Assembly: GCF_027887165.1 (NCBI RefSeq)
Contig: NC_077232.1
Location: 83,523,541 to 83,587,540, forward strand
Length of the DNA stretch: 64,000 bases
Direction: 5' to 3'
Source: Monodelphis domestica
Taxonomy: Eukaryota > Chordata > Mammalia > Didelphimorphia > Didelphidae
Every line of letters starts with the position of its first letter. Within the stretch, counting starts at the first letter, position 1. Positions 20,263-30,774 of this stretch are shown here, piece by piece. The notes under the pieces were generated by a model. The model saw nothing but the letters and a program-made list of their open reading frames with translations, did no database searches and was not told the DNA's origin. The translations under genes were made by a program, and so were the position numbers.

Positions 20263-21015
20263 AATGTGTAAGTAACTTGGCTGCTGATGGCCAGGGTTGA
20301 TTCATTGATGGACTATATCCTCCAAGTTACTCCTCAGGGCTGTGATCCCAAATAGTCTTGGCTGCTATTGGTGTCCCTTGTCTTGCACACTTAATTCTGG
20401 GTTAGCATCCACTTAAAATTTCTTCTATCATCATTCAATCCCCTGATATCAAACAATCACAAAATACCTTTGGCTGTCCATTCTGCTTTTCTAGAAGCAG
20501 GTTCTCCGATGATCCCCACAAGATGGCATCATGCAAAGCACAACAGGCAAGGTCTGAAGTGGAAATCCAGGCCCCCATCCCCTTCCACATTATCACACAC
20601 TTACTGGACCAGGTTCTCTAAGCACCCACTTGGGTTGGCTCTAATCATGCCCTCAGGATTGAGCTACACCATCTAGTCAGTCCTCATATTACATATGATA
20701 AGGGGGTAAGATCCCTATCAGAATTAATCTTCTATGATTCTGCCATTCAGCTCTTCCTCTTTCCCATCGACCATTAAACCATTAGATAATGGTTTAATGT
20801 GAGAGACTCTCATTCCAAGGTTTCATCATATGGTGTCCAGAAACTACAATATGCTCAATGGGCCTGCTAGAAATATCAAAAAACTATGGTCTCCTCCAAA
20901 AACTTGCAAGTAACTGGGAACCTGAGAGAGAAAATTTCCAGTGAGGATCATGACATCCCCACTGGGCTTGTCTTCCCTTATCTGAAGGCCCAGAGTGATG
21001 ACTAGCCTCAACGAT
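20263..21015. other. Unassigned 750-bp stretch with a perfect hairpin
   Basis: No interspersed repeat is recognised. A 68-codon plus-strand frame (20,470-20,676) has no domain. A 12-bp perfect inverted repeat lies at 20,772-20,799. Candidate unique DNA or unclassified repeat. Confidence 0.4.
20772..20799. other. Perfect 12-bp hairpin, 4-nt loop
   Basis: 'cattaaaccatt', loop 'agat', 'aatggtttaatg'. The arms are perfectly complementary. No T-run or known family goes with it. Confidence 0.8.
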
Positions 21016-21019
21016 ATTT

Positions 21020-21205
21020 TCCTGCATCTAGATTCACACCCTGGCTCTGTCATTTACTGGGTCTATGACCTTATTTCCCTTTTTTGAGTCTGTTTTCTCA
21101 TTTATAAAGTAGGAACAATGATATACCACCTACCTCTCAAAGCTATCAAGAGGAAAATATTTGGTAAACTTAAAGTATCAGGAAGTGTGAATAGTTATTG
21201 TTTCT
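21020..21205 (+). repeat. MIR SINE
   Basis: 'caccctggctctgtcattta', 'tgttttctcatttataaagt' and 'aagctatcaagaggaaaata'. Confidence 0.7.
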
Positions 21206-21690
21206 ATAAATGTTTCTACTAAAGGTTCCATTCCACATTTACAAATGTGATAGGAAAGACAGATGGGAACCCGGTTGGCTTCTGAGGAAGTTGGCACCTA
21301 TAAAGAGAGTCTTTTGTTTCACAGCTGGAGCAGCTGCCAGTCACTTGTGAACAATGGGTGCCTCTGGTGCCCTCTTCTTCCCTGAAGGTTCTGGTGTCTA
21401 AGCAGGAGACAGCCATGCATGTTTACCCATAACTCTGCTGTTTTAGCTGATCTGTTGTTCTTCCATAGAAGCCAGGGAACATTCCTACAAACCATTCTGG
21501 GAATCTAATGGCTCTCTTCTCTGTCATCCATATTCTAAGTGTATGTCAGGTCAGGTGGACCTATACTAGGGGCAGACTCACTTTAAATGTTACAATTTTA
21601 AATTTTAAATATTTTCTTACAGTTGTTTAGATAACAACTTATGAAGAAAGGGACATTGAACTCAGGTCTGGGGTCCAAACCTCTATTTAT
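21206..21690. other. Unassigned stretch
   Basis: Two short frames on opposite strands (21,219-21,416 and 21,641-21,874) without domains. No repeat recognised. Confidence 0.3.
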
Positions 21691-21815
21691 ACCCTCACGA
21701 TTGATTATAGGATATAAAACTGGAAGGGATAGCATCAAGCTCCTCACTTTACAGAAAAAGAAGCTGAGACCAATAGAGATAAAGTTACTTTCCCAAGGTA
21801 TTAAGTTTAGACAAC
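21690..21815 (-). repeat. MIR SINE fragment, antisense
   Basis: 'ataaaactggaagggatagc', 'tttacagaaaaagaagctga' and 'gttactttcccaaggtatta'. Confidence 0.65.
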
Positions 21816-21894
21816 ATAGTTATGAGAAAAAGTGCACTCTAAACTTTAGACATTTTGTGAATATATTCTTTTAGTAACTATGCTATTCCGAAAT

Positions 21895-22100
21895 CTATCT
21901 TTCTAAAGCATTACTTGGCACCCATCAATCCCCCTGCTCAAAAACCTTAACTGTTTCCTCATTGCCTATAGAATAATGTCCAATAATTAAGCCTTCAGAT
22001 TGAAAATGTTTTGTTACAGCCTTTATTTCCAGCCTTTTCTCCTGCTATTCTTCTCTATACCAATTGGACCATTGGGCATCCTCTTTCATTAGAAAAGAAA
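21895..22100 (+). repeat. L2 LINE ORF2 fragment
   Basis: 'ccctgctcaaaaaccttaac', 'cctcattgcctatagaataa' and 'tacagcctttatttccagcc' match the L2 ORF2 end in order. Confidence 0.7.
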
Positions 22101-22104
22101 CTAG

Positions 22105-22530
22105 TCCTGGGGGGTCAAAGACATGAGGGTAGATTTCCAGGCTCTACAGTTTACTAGCTACATGTTACCATAGAACTACTTCTGAACTTGGATTCAGGAG
22201 AATTTGGTTTTAGTTCTTACTTAATCATTTACTAGCTATGTGATCAATAGCAAGTCATTTCTCCTTTGTCTTGACTTCAGTTTTTGTTTCTTTATAATCT
22301 GCAAAATAAAAGGTTAGAGTGAAATGATCTCTAAGGTTCCTTCAACCCTCTAAAATTATGGCTTTGGGTAATTTGCTTTGTCTTTCTAGGCTTTACTTTC
22401 TTTTGCTGCAAAATATGGATAATAATGGCAGCCATCATTCTCTTACTGGACTGCTGCCTAGGAGCAAGTGAGATCATGGATAGAAAGTGTTTCCTAAGTG
22501 CTCTGAAGATTTGAGTAATTATTATCTAAC
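22105..22530 (+). repeat. Two MIR SINEs, one probably inside the other
   Basis: An outer MIR head ('ccaggctctacagtttacta') stops near 22,168. A second MIR ('ttggttttagttcttactta', 'gcaagtcatttctcctttgt') runs to 22,365. Outer-type sequence ('gggtaatttgctttgtcttt', 'gctgcaaaatatggataata') then resumes to 22,530. Confidence 0.6.
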
Positions 22531-22574
22531 TTCCTAATTTTTTTAAAAGAGAAAATTTTCTCATAATTGTGTTG

Positions 22575-22725
22575 ATTTTAATTATAGACTCTAGAGCTGA
22601 AATGAGCTTTGGAGATCAGTGGGTCCAACCCTTTTATTTTATAGATGGTACATTTGAGGCTCCAGAGTGGTTGACCTATTGATTAAAAGAAATTAAGTGG
22701 GAAAACAAAGGATCAGTCCTGACCA
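22575..22725 (-). repeat. MIR SINE, antisense
   Basis: 'tctagagctgaaatgagctt' and 'tggagatcagtgggtccaac' with 'ttattttatagatggtacat'. Confidence 0.6.
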
Positions 22726-22879
22726 TGAGAGAATTCTGATTGAGGGTAGAGATGTATGACAGGAGTGAATGTAATTTACTAAGCACTCTGAGTAGAAACC
22801 TGGGGTGGCAGAAAGGTCCTTCAGCTCAGTGTTTAGGAGTAGATTCACATTTGATGTATTTCCAGAGAAATCCATGTAG

Positions 22880-23085
22880 TGAATTGTGCTATGATGCAAA
22901 GGGCATTGTCTCTGGAATCAGTTTACCTGAGTTCAAATCCTACCCATACAGATTGCTATGTTTGTGACTTGAGACAAGAGTTTTCACTTCCTTAGATTTT
23001 TAATCTTTAAAATGAGGAGGTTGAACTCTATGGCCTCTGGGGTTCCTTCCAACATTGGACCTATGATTCTACCAGAATGCACTAA
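22880..23085 (+). repeat. MIR SINE
   Basis: 'ctctggaatcagtttacctg', 'agttcaaatcctacccatac' and 'atgaggaggttgaactctat', ending 'ggttccttccaacattggac'. Confidence 0.75.
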
Positions 23086-23355
23086 GCAACAATGTGAGAG
23101 ATCATGAAGTTTACCTTAGCTTTGAAAAAAAAACACAATTTTATTACAAACTTAATAACCATCATCAAGAGCAAAAAAGTAAAAATATGGAATAAAATCT
23201 TACATAAAACCCTTACCATATTCTTCATCAGGCAATAATGTTCTGCCAAACTTTTTAACAAAATAGAAACAAATGAGCAATCAATAAAAAGTGTATTTGT
23301 TCTGGGTTCTTTTCTGAGTTTATTCCAGGAAAAAAGTCTTCCCCTATTTTTTTAG

Positions 23356-23356
<1 letters not shown>
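23086..23356. other. AT-rich unassigned stretch
   Basis: Possible antisense LINE debris. No block can be named with confidence. Confidence 0.3.
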
Positions 23357-23407
<51 letters not shown>

Positions 23408-23429
23408 AGAGAGAGATACAGATATAGAT

Positions 23430-23474
<45 letters not shown>

Positions 23475-23497
23475 TAGATAGAAAGATGGATAGATAG
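23357..23497. repeat. (TG)n then (GA)n/(GATA)n compound microsatellite
   Basis: About 23 TG units (23,357-23,403), followed by GA runs and GATA/GATG units to 23,497. The serine/leucine and T/H-rich ORFs here are artefacts. Confidence 0.95.
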
Positions 23498-23575
23498 TTG
23501 TAATCATTGTGATCACTACTATGGTCCCACAGACCTGGCTTGACAATATTTGGGGTGAGTCTTTCCATTATATAT

Positions 23576-23578
23576 ACC

Positions 23579-23607
<29 letters not shown>
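23576..23607. repeat. (TA)n microsatellite
   Basis: About 13 TA units with one CC break. Confidence 0.9.
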
Positions 23608-23609
<2 letters not shown>

Positions 23610-23639
23610 GTGTGCATACCTACACAATATGCATATATA

Positions 23640-23800
23640 CTCACATATGTATGTTAATAGCATCATAATATTTCATGTCATTAATATTATATAATTTAGC
23701 CATTCGTTCTTCAATTTTTAGACATATAGAATATTCCCTGTCACAAATAAAGCATATTTTTGCCCAAATAGATCTTCCTTCCTTTTGATTATTTTTTAGC
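23640..23800 (-). repeat. Possible L1 3' fragment, antisense
   Basis: 'cataatatttcatgtcatta', 'tttagccattcgttcttcaa' and 'cacaaataaagcatattttt' follow the reversed L1 order seen better at 49.9 kb. Weak. Confidence 0.4.
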
Positions 23801-24420
23801 ACAAAGTCCTCACACATTTCTAAAAAGGTCTCCTCTGATTTCTCATTATAGACTGGAGGTCATCCTGAGTGGTTGTGCTAGTAGGAAATAAGCTCAGCCA
23901 AAATCTACCTTCTGGAAAAGTTCCAAATCTAGTACCAGAAACACACATCCCCTACTATCTGAGAACTAGCCTAGTAAATTTCAAGAGGCTCATTACCAAT
24001 AAGCTTTTAAGTAAAACTTATTGGCAATGAGCCTCTTAAACTTATATTGACATATATATGTACATATATATATATAGGCATCAATCAATATAGGTAGCAG
24101 GTAAGCATAGTTCCAGTTGTTCTATAGATACTAGTGACAGTTGTGTTGAAGGGAATCCTTCATTCTGTTAACCCTCAGTTACTTGTAAGTTGGAAAGGAA
24201 AGTGGGTATACACAGGAAGAATGATGTGTAAAGGATTCAAAAGAGGACCTATATACATCCAGGTATGAAAAGGCACATCCCATTTAAAATGTTGGGCTGG
24301 CTCGCTCACAAATTTTCTTCTATTAATTTCTAGGAGCTTAATTCACTTCATCTCTCTCTACTTATATCCCTCCTACCATAAATGGACTTCAAGATGGCTA
24401 TGGAATACTATGACAGAGTG
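23801..24420. other. Unassigned stretch with a 21-bp inverted repeat
   Basis: Contains the hairpin at 23,983-24,037 and a TATATG tract near 24,050-24,075. Otherwise unassigned. Confidence 0.35.
23983..24037. other. Near-perfect 21-bp inverted repeat
   Basis: Left arm begins 'aagaggctcattaccaat' and right arm ends 'attggcaatgagcctctt'. Twenty of 21 pairs match, with a 13-base spacer. No flanking duplication or transposon end is obvious. Confidence 0.85.
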
Positions 24421-25165
24421 ACATGAAAGGAATTGTGATTACTAAGGAGAGAAATCATTTCTCTGTAGTCTCCATGCCCTGTGCTGTGGCAGGATGCGCT
24501 TTCCACTCTTCCCAGGCTGCCTGTGTTCCTCAGTCTCTATTATCTGACACATATAACATCAATCATGATACAAGAATTAACAGTATCTATTTTCTTTACC
24601 TAACACAGGAATAATGATGGAGAGGAAAAGAATGAGTGGACTGCTTCTGGATATGTGTAGTCAACCCTTGAGAATATCTATTAACAGTATTGCACTAGCC
24701 ACTTTAAATTCCTTCCTCTTTGGGGAAGAGTTGGACAAATATCTGGAGAAATGGGGCAATTAATGGTAGATTTCATCCTCTTAACTTGGAATCATGGGAG
24801 ATGGATATTGTGTCTTATAAGCAATGGGCTTATATCTCCAAACATAGTCCAATCAGCACAGAAAACACCTCATCACCAACTTCAGCAACAACTGCACTGC
24901 CTCATCAGAATCTTTCAAGAGGGGATAATTATGAAACAAAACACAAGGATCCTACAGTACCCGTTCATATGGGCCCAGGATGGAAGGTGAATGCTGATTC
25001 TGTGCTCAACTTGGCTTCTCTGTTTCTCAGTCTTTCTCCCAGAAAAATCTCACAAAACAATCCCAGAAGCCCCAATTCTACAACATCGCTAATTGGTGCA
25101 TTATGAGGTAGCATTATTTATCTCCATGGTGATGGCTACATTGATTACAAATGTAAATTAGTTCT
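24421..25165. other. Unassigned stretch with a 128-codon frame
   Basis: The plus-strand frame 24,720-25,106 is the longest in the window that is not built on a simple repeat or a clear LINE/SINE. It has no signal peptide, membrane segment or recognised motif. A chance frame is the default reading. Confidence 0.35.
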
Positions 25166-25487
25166 TGTTTCCCTTCATATTCATTTATTTTTTGCTATTT
25201 TTGTCACTCTTATGGGTTTAATATATCCTGAAGTCACCTTGATTTGTATTTCTCTTATTATTTATTATTTAGTAGATTGAGTATTATTTCATGATGTTAT
25301 TAAAAGTCTTCATTCCCTACTATAAAACTTGTTTATTGAGATCCTTTGAGCAAAATTCCATTGAGAAATGCATATCAGTCTCTTATATATCACATTTGAC
25401 TTTTTCTAGTATATTTAATATAGAAACTTTCCCCAATATGCTTCATTTAGTTTGAGAACAATTTGTGATGTGAGACGCTATTTTTTT

Positions 25488-25698
25488 GGTTGTTGTTGTT
25501 TTTTTAACCCTTACCTTCCTTCTTAGAGTCAATACTGTGTATTGGCTCCAAGGCAGAAGAGTTGTAAGGGCTAGGCAATGAGAGTCAAGTGACTTGCCCA
25601 AGGTCACACAGCTGGGAAAAGTCTGAGGCCAGATTTGAACCTAGGACCTCCCATCTCTAGGGCTAGCTCTCAATCCACTGAGCAACCCAGCTGCCCCC
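25488..25698 (-). repeat. tRNA-derived marsupial SINE, antisense, within L1
   Basis: 'ttaacccttaccttccttct', 'gtgtattggctccaaggcag', 'gacttgcccaaggtcacaca' and 'ctgagcaacccagctgcccc'. Full length and little diverged, hence younger than the L1. Confidence 0.92.
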
Positions 25699-25797
25699 AC
25701 TATATTGTTTTTGTATAATCAACCTCATTGATTTTTGATTCCAATAATTTTTCCATTTTTTTGATTGATGAAAATGTCCCTCTTCTCCAGAGTGGAG

Positions 25798-25910
25798 ACA
25801 TATATTCAATTTAACCCAATAAACATCTGTTGCTAAATTCAAAGCCATGGTGCTAAGCCACTAGAGGAAAAAAGACAAAAAAAAAATCCTGGCTTTCAGG
25901 GGCTATACAT
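25798..25910 (+). repeat. L2 LINE fragment
   Basis: 'aacccaataaacatctgttg', 'ccatggtgctaagccactag' and 'ctggctttcaggggctatac'. Confidence 0.55.
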
Positions 25911-26604
25911 TATTCTTTTTTGATTTAGGTTTAAATTGGTTTTATATTCATGTATTTGACTCAACTGGATTTTTCATCACATAATTTGGTATATAATTTT
26001 TCTAGGTTAAAAATTTGAAAAATAATTCCATTATCCCTGATTTTTAGACATTGTTTTATCAATTGCTAGCTCTTTTAAACTTAAGTTCCATTTCTCAAGT
26101 CTCTCTTTGGCAATGTATTATTTGTTTTTTCCCCATTTCCAGACACTTTTTATAATTATTATTTTATAGTCCATTTGAAATCCTAGTAACACAAACACCC
26201 TACAAAGACTGTATTTGTTGGTTCTCTTTTTCACAGTTCTTGATATCCTTGCTAATCTACTTTTCATATGAATTTTATTGTGACTTTATCTAATTATATA
26301 AAATAAACTATTGACATTTTGTTAAATATGTAAATTCATTTTGGAAATATCAACATGGTTATGCATTTACTTAGCCTAACCATGAGCAATGGATATATCC
26401 TTAAATCTTTTTAGTTCTCTTTTTCTTTTTGCAAAACAAAATCGAAAATATTTTGAAATTGTCTTTATGTCATCTTTGTTGGTTTTTATTAGTACTCTTT
26501 TTCATACCATTTGTTAAACAATTTATTATTGATATTTGAAAGAACAATAATATTCATAGATCACATTGAGGGAATACTTTACTGTTACAAGCCCTTTCCA
26601 ACTC

Positions 26605-26705
26605 ATCATAGTATAATGACAAGAACATTGGATTTAGAGTCAGAGAACACACATTTGAACTCTGTTTCTGCTGCTTACTATCTGTGTGGCCATGGATAAC
26701 TCACT
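26605..26705 (+). repeat. MIR SINE, 5' half
   Basis: 'gaacattggatttagagtca' and 'tatctgtgtggccatggata'. Ends abruptly at an L3/CR1-like piece. Confidence 0.65.
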
Positions 26706-26706
26706 C

Positions 26707-26780
26707 AGAAATCACAGAATTTCAAAATTGGAAGAAACCTCAGAGACCATCTGATCCAACCCTTATATGAACAAAAATCA
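26707..26780 (-). repeat. L3/CR1 or MIR 3' fragment, antisense
   Basis: 'atcacagaatttcaaaattg' followed by 'aaacctcagagaccatctga' and 'tccaaccc'. Confidence 0.5.
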
Positions 26781-26938
26781 GCTTGACACAAATTACAGAC
26801 TAATTAAAAAAAGAATTAGAGATCTTATAGATGAATTAGACATCTTATGGTAGGTAAAAACCCATATCTGAAATATGTCTCTGGATGCATAATGACTAAT
26901 CCAAAAGAAAAAGGATAGTTCAAAGAAAGGGTGAATAG

Positions 26939-26941
<3 letters not shown>

Positions 26942-26986
<45 letters not shown>

Positions 26987-27016
26987 TATATATAGTATAT
27001 ATATATATATATATAT
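26942..27016. repeat. (AT)n microsatellite with palindromic centre
   Basis: About 75 bases of AT, broken by 'actatatatagta'. Self-complementary throughout, so able to extrude as a cruciform. Confidence 0.95.
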
Positions 27017-27038
27017 TAAGGAGTTTGTGCTCACTACT

Positions 27039-27110
27039 GAGCATGGTGGCATTAATTCTTGATATTTGGAGGCTAAAACACTGGTTGAGAGCCTAAGCTC
27101 TAGGGTTCTG
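27039..27110 (+). other. Possible 7SL-like fragment
   Basis: 'gagcatggtggc', then 'tggaggct' and 'gggttctg' recur in the order of the 5' domain of 7SL RNA (GGGCGCGGTGGC ... GGAGGCTGAGGC ... GGAGTTCTGGG), with an 8-base shortfall in the middle. Weak similarity only. Confidence 0.25.
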
Positions 27111-27449
27111 AAAAAGAATAGAAAGAAAGAAAGAAAGAAAAGAAAGAAAGAAAGAAAGAAAGAAAGGAAAGAAAGAAAGAAAGAAAGAAAAGAAAGACAA
27201 AAGAAAGAAAGAAAGAACAAGAAATGAAGAAAGAAAGAAAGAAAGAAAAGAAAGAAAGAAAGAAAGAAAGAAAGAAAAGAAAGAAAGAAAGAAAGATAGA
27301 AAGAAAGGAAAGAAGAAAGAAGAAGAAAGGAAGGAAGGAAAGAAGGGAGAGGAAGGTAGGAGGAAGGATGGAAGGAGAGGAAGGAAGGAAGGAAGGAAGG
27401 AAGGAAGGAAGGAAGGAAGGAAGGAAGGAGAAGGAAGGAAGGAAGGAAT
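27111..27449. repeat. (GAAA)n/(GGAA)n compound microsatellite
   Basis: About 200 bases of GAAA with AAAAG slips, changing to GGAA/GGAG after 27,325. All K/E/R-rich or F/L/S-rich ORFs here are translations of it. Confidence 0.95.
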
Positions 27450-27639
27450 TAAATCAGCCTAATCAAAATAATATCAACAAAAAAATGATAAATGCATGTG
27501 AAGAAATTTAGGAAACAAAGGAAGAAACCAGTGTTAGAAAGCATTTGATTGCTCACCTAATGGAAGCAGAAACAGATATTGTATGTTGGAGAGAATAAAC
27601 TACAGGTTGGTGGTTCAGAAAGGAAATAGGTGGGGAGTT

Positions 27640-28545
27640 TGGAGAATAGTATCATTAGCCCAGAATGAGACATGACATCATAGTGATGAGGGCCTTCAAT
27701 TAGCTATATAACTGCTGAAAGTCTCTCTCTGACAAGAGCAAAGCAGTGAATAATTTCTGGTCTTACTTTAATAATAATTTTATCCTTCAAAAAATGGAAG
27801 CAAAATCAAGCGGGGGGAAGCCTATCCTGATCTATTTCTTATAAGCCAAAAGGAGGTGTTTGCTGGGTGAAAATGATGGGAATTTTGGAAGAAACTGATC
27901 ATTCTACAGGAGGACAGGAAAACATTATCAGGCAGACATTCTGTTTTGAGATAACAGATTTAAAAGGATTCCAAAGAAGAATAAGTGAAAGGAAGAAGGA
28001 CAAGTATTTATTATTAAGTACTTGCTATGTATGTGCCAAGTACTGTGCTAAGCACTTATTTTATTTTCAGAATACTTCCTGTGAGTTGGTGCTATTATTA
28101 TCCCCATCTTACAACTGAAGAAACTGAGGCAGAAATAGTTAAGTGACTTACCTAGTATTACATAGCTACTAAGTCTCAGATCTTAAGGAGTACCCTCATG
28201 GACTACTTAGGAGGGAGTATCTCATAGGTTAAAGTTCTATGGAGGAAGTCAGCCCAAGGAGGATGGTAAGATAAAATTCTAAAGATCCAATTAGAAACAA
28301 TTATGATAAGATGGAAAAGAGGAAATTGTTTGAAGAGATTGATGTGGATACCTAGAGAATTCCCCCACTAATATAGAGTTTACAAATTAGCATGCAAAAG
28401 ATGAAAGAAACAAGAGGAAGTCTGACTCCAGATGGGGGTGCCATGGTAATGAGTCTTTAGAGGGGGCAATGTAAGACCAGATGTGAGGCCAGTGGTCAAG
28501 AGGATTCCCATGGAGAGCAATAAAAGTAGCCCACAATTATGGAGT
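27640..28545 (+). repeat. L3/CR1 LINE, endonuclease end to mid-region, split by MIR
   Basis: Blocks 'gagggccttcaattagctat' (from a GDFN-type end), 'aataattttatccttcaaaa', 'ttttggaagaaactgatcat', then after the MIR 'ttctatggaggaagtcagcc' and 'aaatccaattaga'-like sequence. A second copy of the same region lies at 37,495. Old, no ORF left. Confidence 0.6.
27999..28185 (-). repeat. MIR SINE, antisense, inside L3/CR1
   Basis: 'gtgccaagtactgtgctaag', 'ttatccccatcttacaactg', 'aagaaactgaggcagaaata' and 'tagtattacatagctactaa'. Well preserved CORE. Confidence 0.85.
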
Positions 28546-28574
28546 GTGTTCCAGTCCACAGAGTCAGCCTCTGT

Positions 28575-28765
28575 TTACACAGTACAAAAAGCCCTGAATT
28601 TGGAGTCAAACAATCTGTCTTCAAATTCTGGATCTGTTACATATTGCCTGTGTGACATTGGGCAAGTCATTTCACTTATTGAGTCCTCAATTCTTCCAAT
28701 GTAAATTTGGGGGAATTAGACTCTATGAGTTCTAAACTTCTTCCAGCTTGAAGTCTATGAACCAC
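28575..28765 (+). repeat. MIR SINE
   Basis: 'gccctgaatttggagtcaaa', 'gtgtgacattgggcaagtca', 'cttcttccagcttgaagtct'. Near full length. Confidence 0.8.
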
Positions 28766-28769
28766 ACAA

Positions 28770-28935
28770 CAGGAAGTAGGAAACATAACCCTTCTTCTTT
28801 ACATTTTACAGTTAGAAGAAGGTTTCAGAGAGGGGAAGGGCCTTATCCAAAGTTACAAAGTTATGAAATGTATCTTTTGGAGTTAACTTTTTTAAACTCC
28901 ACAATTCCAGGTTCAGTGCCCTTTCAACAGCACAA
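28770..28935 (-). repeat. MIR SINE, antisense
   Basis: 'tacattttacagttagaaga', 'gggccttatccaaagttaca' and 'tccaggttcagtgccctttc'. Confidence 0.7.
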
Positions 28936-28979
28936 ATCAAAATCCCAAGAGGAATATCTGTCATGTGAAGGAAACTAAC

Positions 28980-29322
28980 AGTATTCCAAGCATTTAAGAA
29001 TGATCTTCATTTTTCATAGAGAAGCTGGAGCTGCCATGTTCGCAGAGGCCCTCACTATTTTGTTTGGGTTTTTCATGTGAGAATTATAAATCATTCTTAA
29101 ACCAAGTCCCCTAAGGCCCTCTACCTGGGAACAACTTATCATAATTCCAATTACAGTACGTGCCAAAAGTCATAAAATAGCATGTACTTTAATAACACTG
29201 TATAATTAGACTTGTGACTAATTCATAGCAGTGTTTTTCTCCCCCTCCTTTTTCTTCCCCATCTGGTCACTCCAAATTAGCAAGAGTTCTGGTCTTCTGG
29301 GAGTTCTCTTTAGCCCAATATA
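28980..29322. other. Unique-looking stretch
   Basis: About 340 bases with no recognised repeat and no ORF, including 'tcataattccaattacagta' and 'gacttgtgactaattcatag'. A candidate conserved noncoding stretch by absence of repeats only. Confidence 0.35.
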
Positions 29323-29324
29323 AT

Positions 29325-29545
29325 CACCATTCATAACAACTCACATTTCGATTGCACTTCAAGGTTTACAAAATGATTTCTTTGCACCTCTGTGGAGCAA
29401 AGGAATGTAAGTAAATCTATTTCCATTTAGAGGAAGGAAAACTGAGTCTCAGAATGAAGAAATGCCTTATTTGTCCGGGGTTAGTGAGGAGGAAGAGCTA
29501 AGATTCAAATCCAAGTCCCTTGGCTTAGTTTCATTCACTAAACTT
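29325..29545 (-). repeat. MIR SINE, antisense
   Basis: 'gcacttcaaggtttacaaaa', 'gaaggaaaactgagtctcag' and 'gattcaaatccaagtccctt'. Confidence 0.75.
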
Positions 29546-30005
29546 GTATTCTCAGCACCTAGGACAGTACCTGCCAACTATTTCTTAATGGTTTGATTGA
29601 CTTCAGTTCTAATATCCCTTTCACTATGATGGGAATAATGAAATGAAGGTAAATTTCCTGCTCTTGATGAAATTCTCTTGGCCTGAAGACTGACTGATCC
29701 CTCTACTCTGTCTTTTAATACTTTTATACACTGAGGAAATCCTCCAAAGATTTTTCTTTGGCTTCACAGACTCATTTTTTTTTCTTCTGTGATAAATGCA
29801 CCTTGGGTATTTGTGTGTCAGTACAATATATGTTGTAACTGTGTCCTCTGTATGAGGACCACTGTAACAAGAATTAGGAAAGACTCTATTCACTTCATGT
29901 TGAATGTGACAAGTTTTTCTGAAGAATGCAACCATATCTTAAACCAGTTGGTATATTTCACAGCTCATAGTAGGTGATCAGTAAATATTTATTGAATATC
30001 CTCCT
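29546..30005. other. L2-type tail pieces and unassigned DNA
   Basis: 'attctcagcacctaggacag' at 29,550 and 'ctcatagtaggtgatcagta' at 29,964 are L2/MIR-type tails. Between them two ORFs on opposite strands (29,624-29,935 and 29,789-29,977) have no domain. Confidence 0.45.
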
Positions 30006-30510
30006 CCTCCCAATCCCACCAATCTATCTGTTGAAATCTTTCTAATTCTTTAAGACCCAACTCAGGTGCTATCTTCTTTAAGAATCCACCCATGATCCTC
30101 CAATGTATAAACCAAAGATTTGGGTTCAAATTCCAATTCTTCCTCTTATTCTATGACCTTGGGAAAGTTTCTTTGCTTTTGGAGACTCAATTTACTCAGT
30201 AGTAAAATAGAGGGGTTTTCAATAGGTAAGTTCTAAGGCTACTTTTCAACTTGGAAATTCCATGATTTTATAAGAATCATCCTCATTAATTAAAAGTGAT
30301 CCTTCCTTCTTTGGAGCTCCTATTACATACTTAGTTTTTTCAGCAGTGCTCATATTCTAATTTTTATAACAATATAAGAATATGCTTGTATATGTGTATT
30401 ATCTGCCCACTAAACTTCAGGTTCTTTGGAGACAGGACTTGGTTTTATTCATCTTTTTAAATTTTGCAGTGTCTATTAGAGGTAGTAAATATCTGTGAAA
30501 TTTCTTGGCT
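30005..30510 (+). repeat. L2 LINE split by MIR
   Basis: 'ttctttaagacccaactcag' and 'ctatcttctttaagaatcca' (30,040-30,095) are the L2 ORF2 end. After the MIR, 'tccttctttggagctcctat' and 'ggttctttggagacaggact' continue the L2 3' end. Confidence 0.65.
30110..30290 (+). repeat. MIR SINE inside L2
   Basis: 'gggttcaaattccaattctt', 'ttctatgaccttgggaaagt' and 'ctaaggctacttttcaactt'. Confidence 0.75.
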
Positions 30511-30539
30511 GTTGAAGAAAAACCCTCATTTAGATTATA

Positions 30540-30725
30540 CCTGTGAAGTATTTTATATATCATGTCCATCTTCTTTCTCACAACAACTCTGCAAGGTTGT
30601 CAGGGAAAGGGTTATAATCCCTTTTTTACAAATGAAGAATCTGAGACACAGAGAGTTTAAGGGGCTTGCCTAAGGTCACAGAGCTAGTAAGTAGCAGAAA
30701 GACTTGAATCTAAGTTTCTGACATG
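30540..30725 (-). repeat. MIR SINE, antisense
   Basis: 'ctcacaacaactctgcaagg', 'atgaagaatctgagacacag' and 'ggtcacagagctagtaagta'. Well preserved. Confidence 0.85.
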
Positions 30726-30774
30726 AAAGTTGTATTTTTTCAAAATTCTACCAAAAAGCAATACTTTTCTTAGA

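Larger units (their letters stand above)
25165..26510 (-). repeat. L1 ORF2 region, antisense, interrupted
   Basis: Three parts in reversed L1 order: 25,165-25,487 ('atttgtatttctcttattat', 'gagatcctttgagcaaaatt'), a middle part, and 25,910-26,510 ('tcttgatatccttgctaatc', 'aaatatgtaaattcattttg', 'tagcctaaccatgagcaatg'). A SINE and an L2-like piece sit within it. Too decayed for an ORF. Confidence 0.65.
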
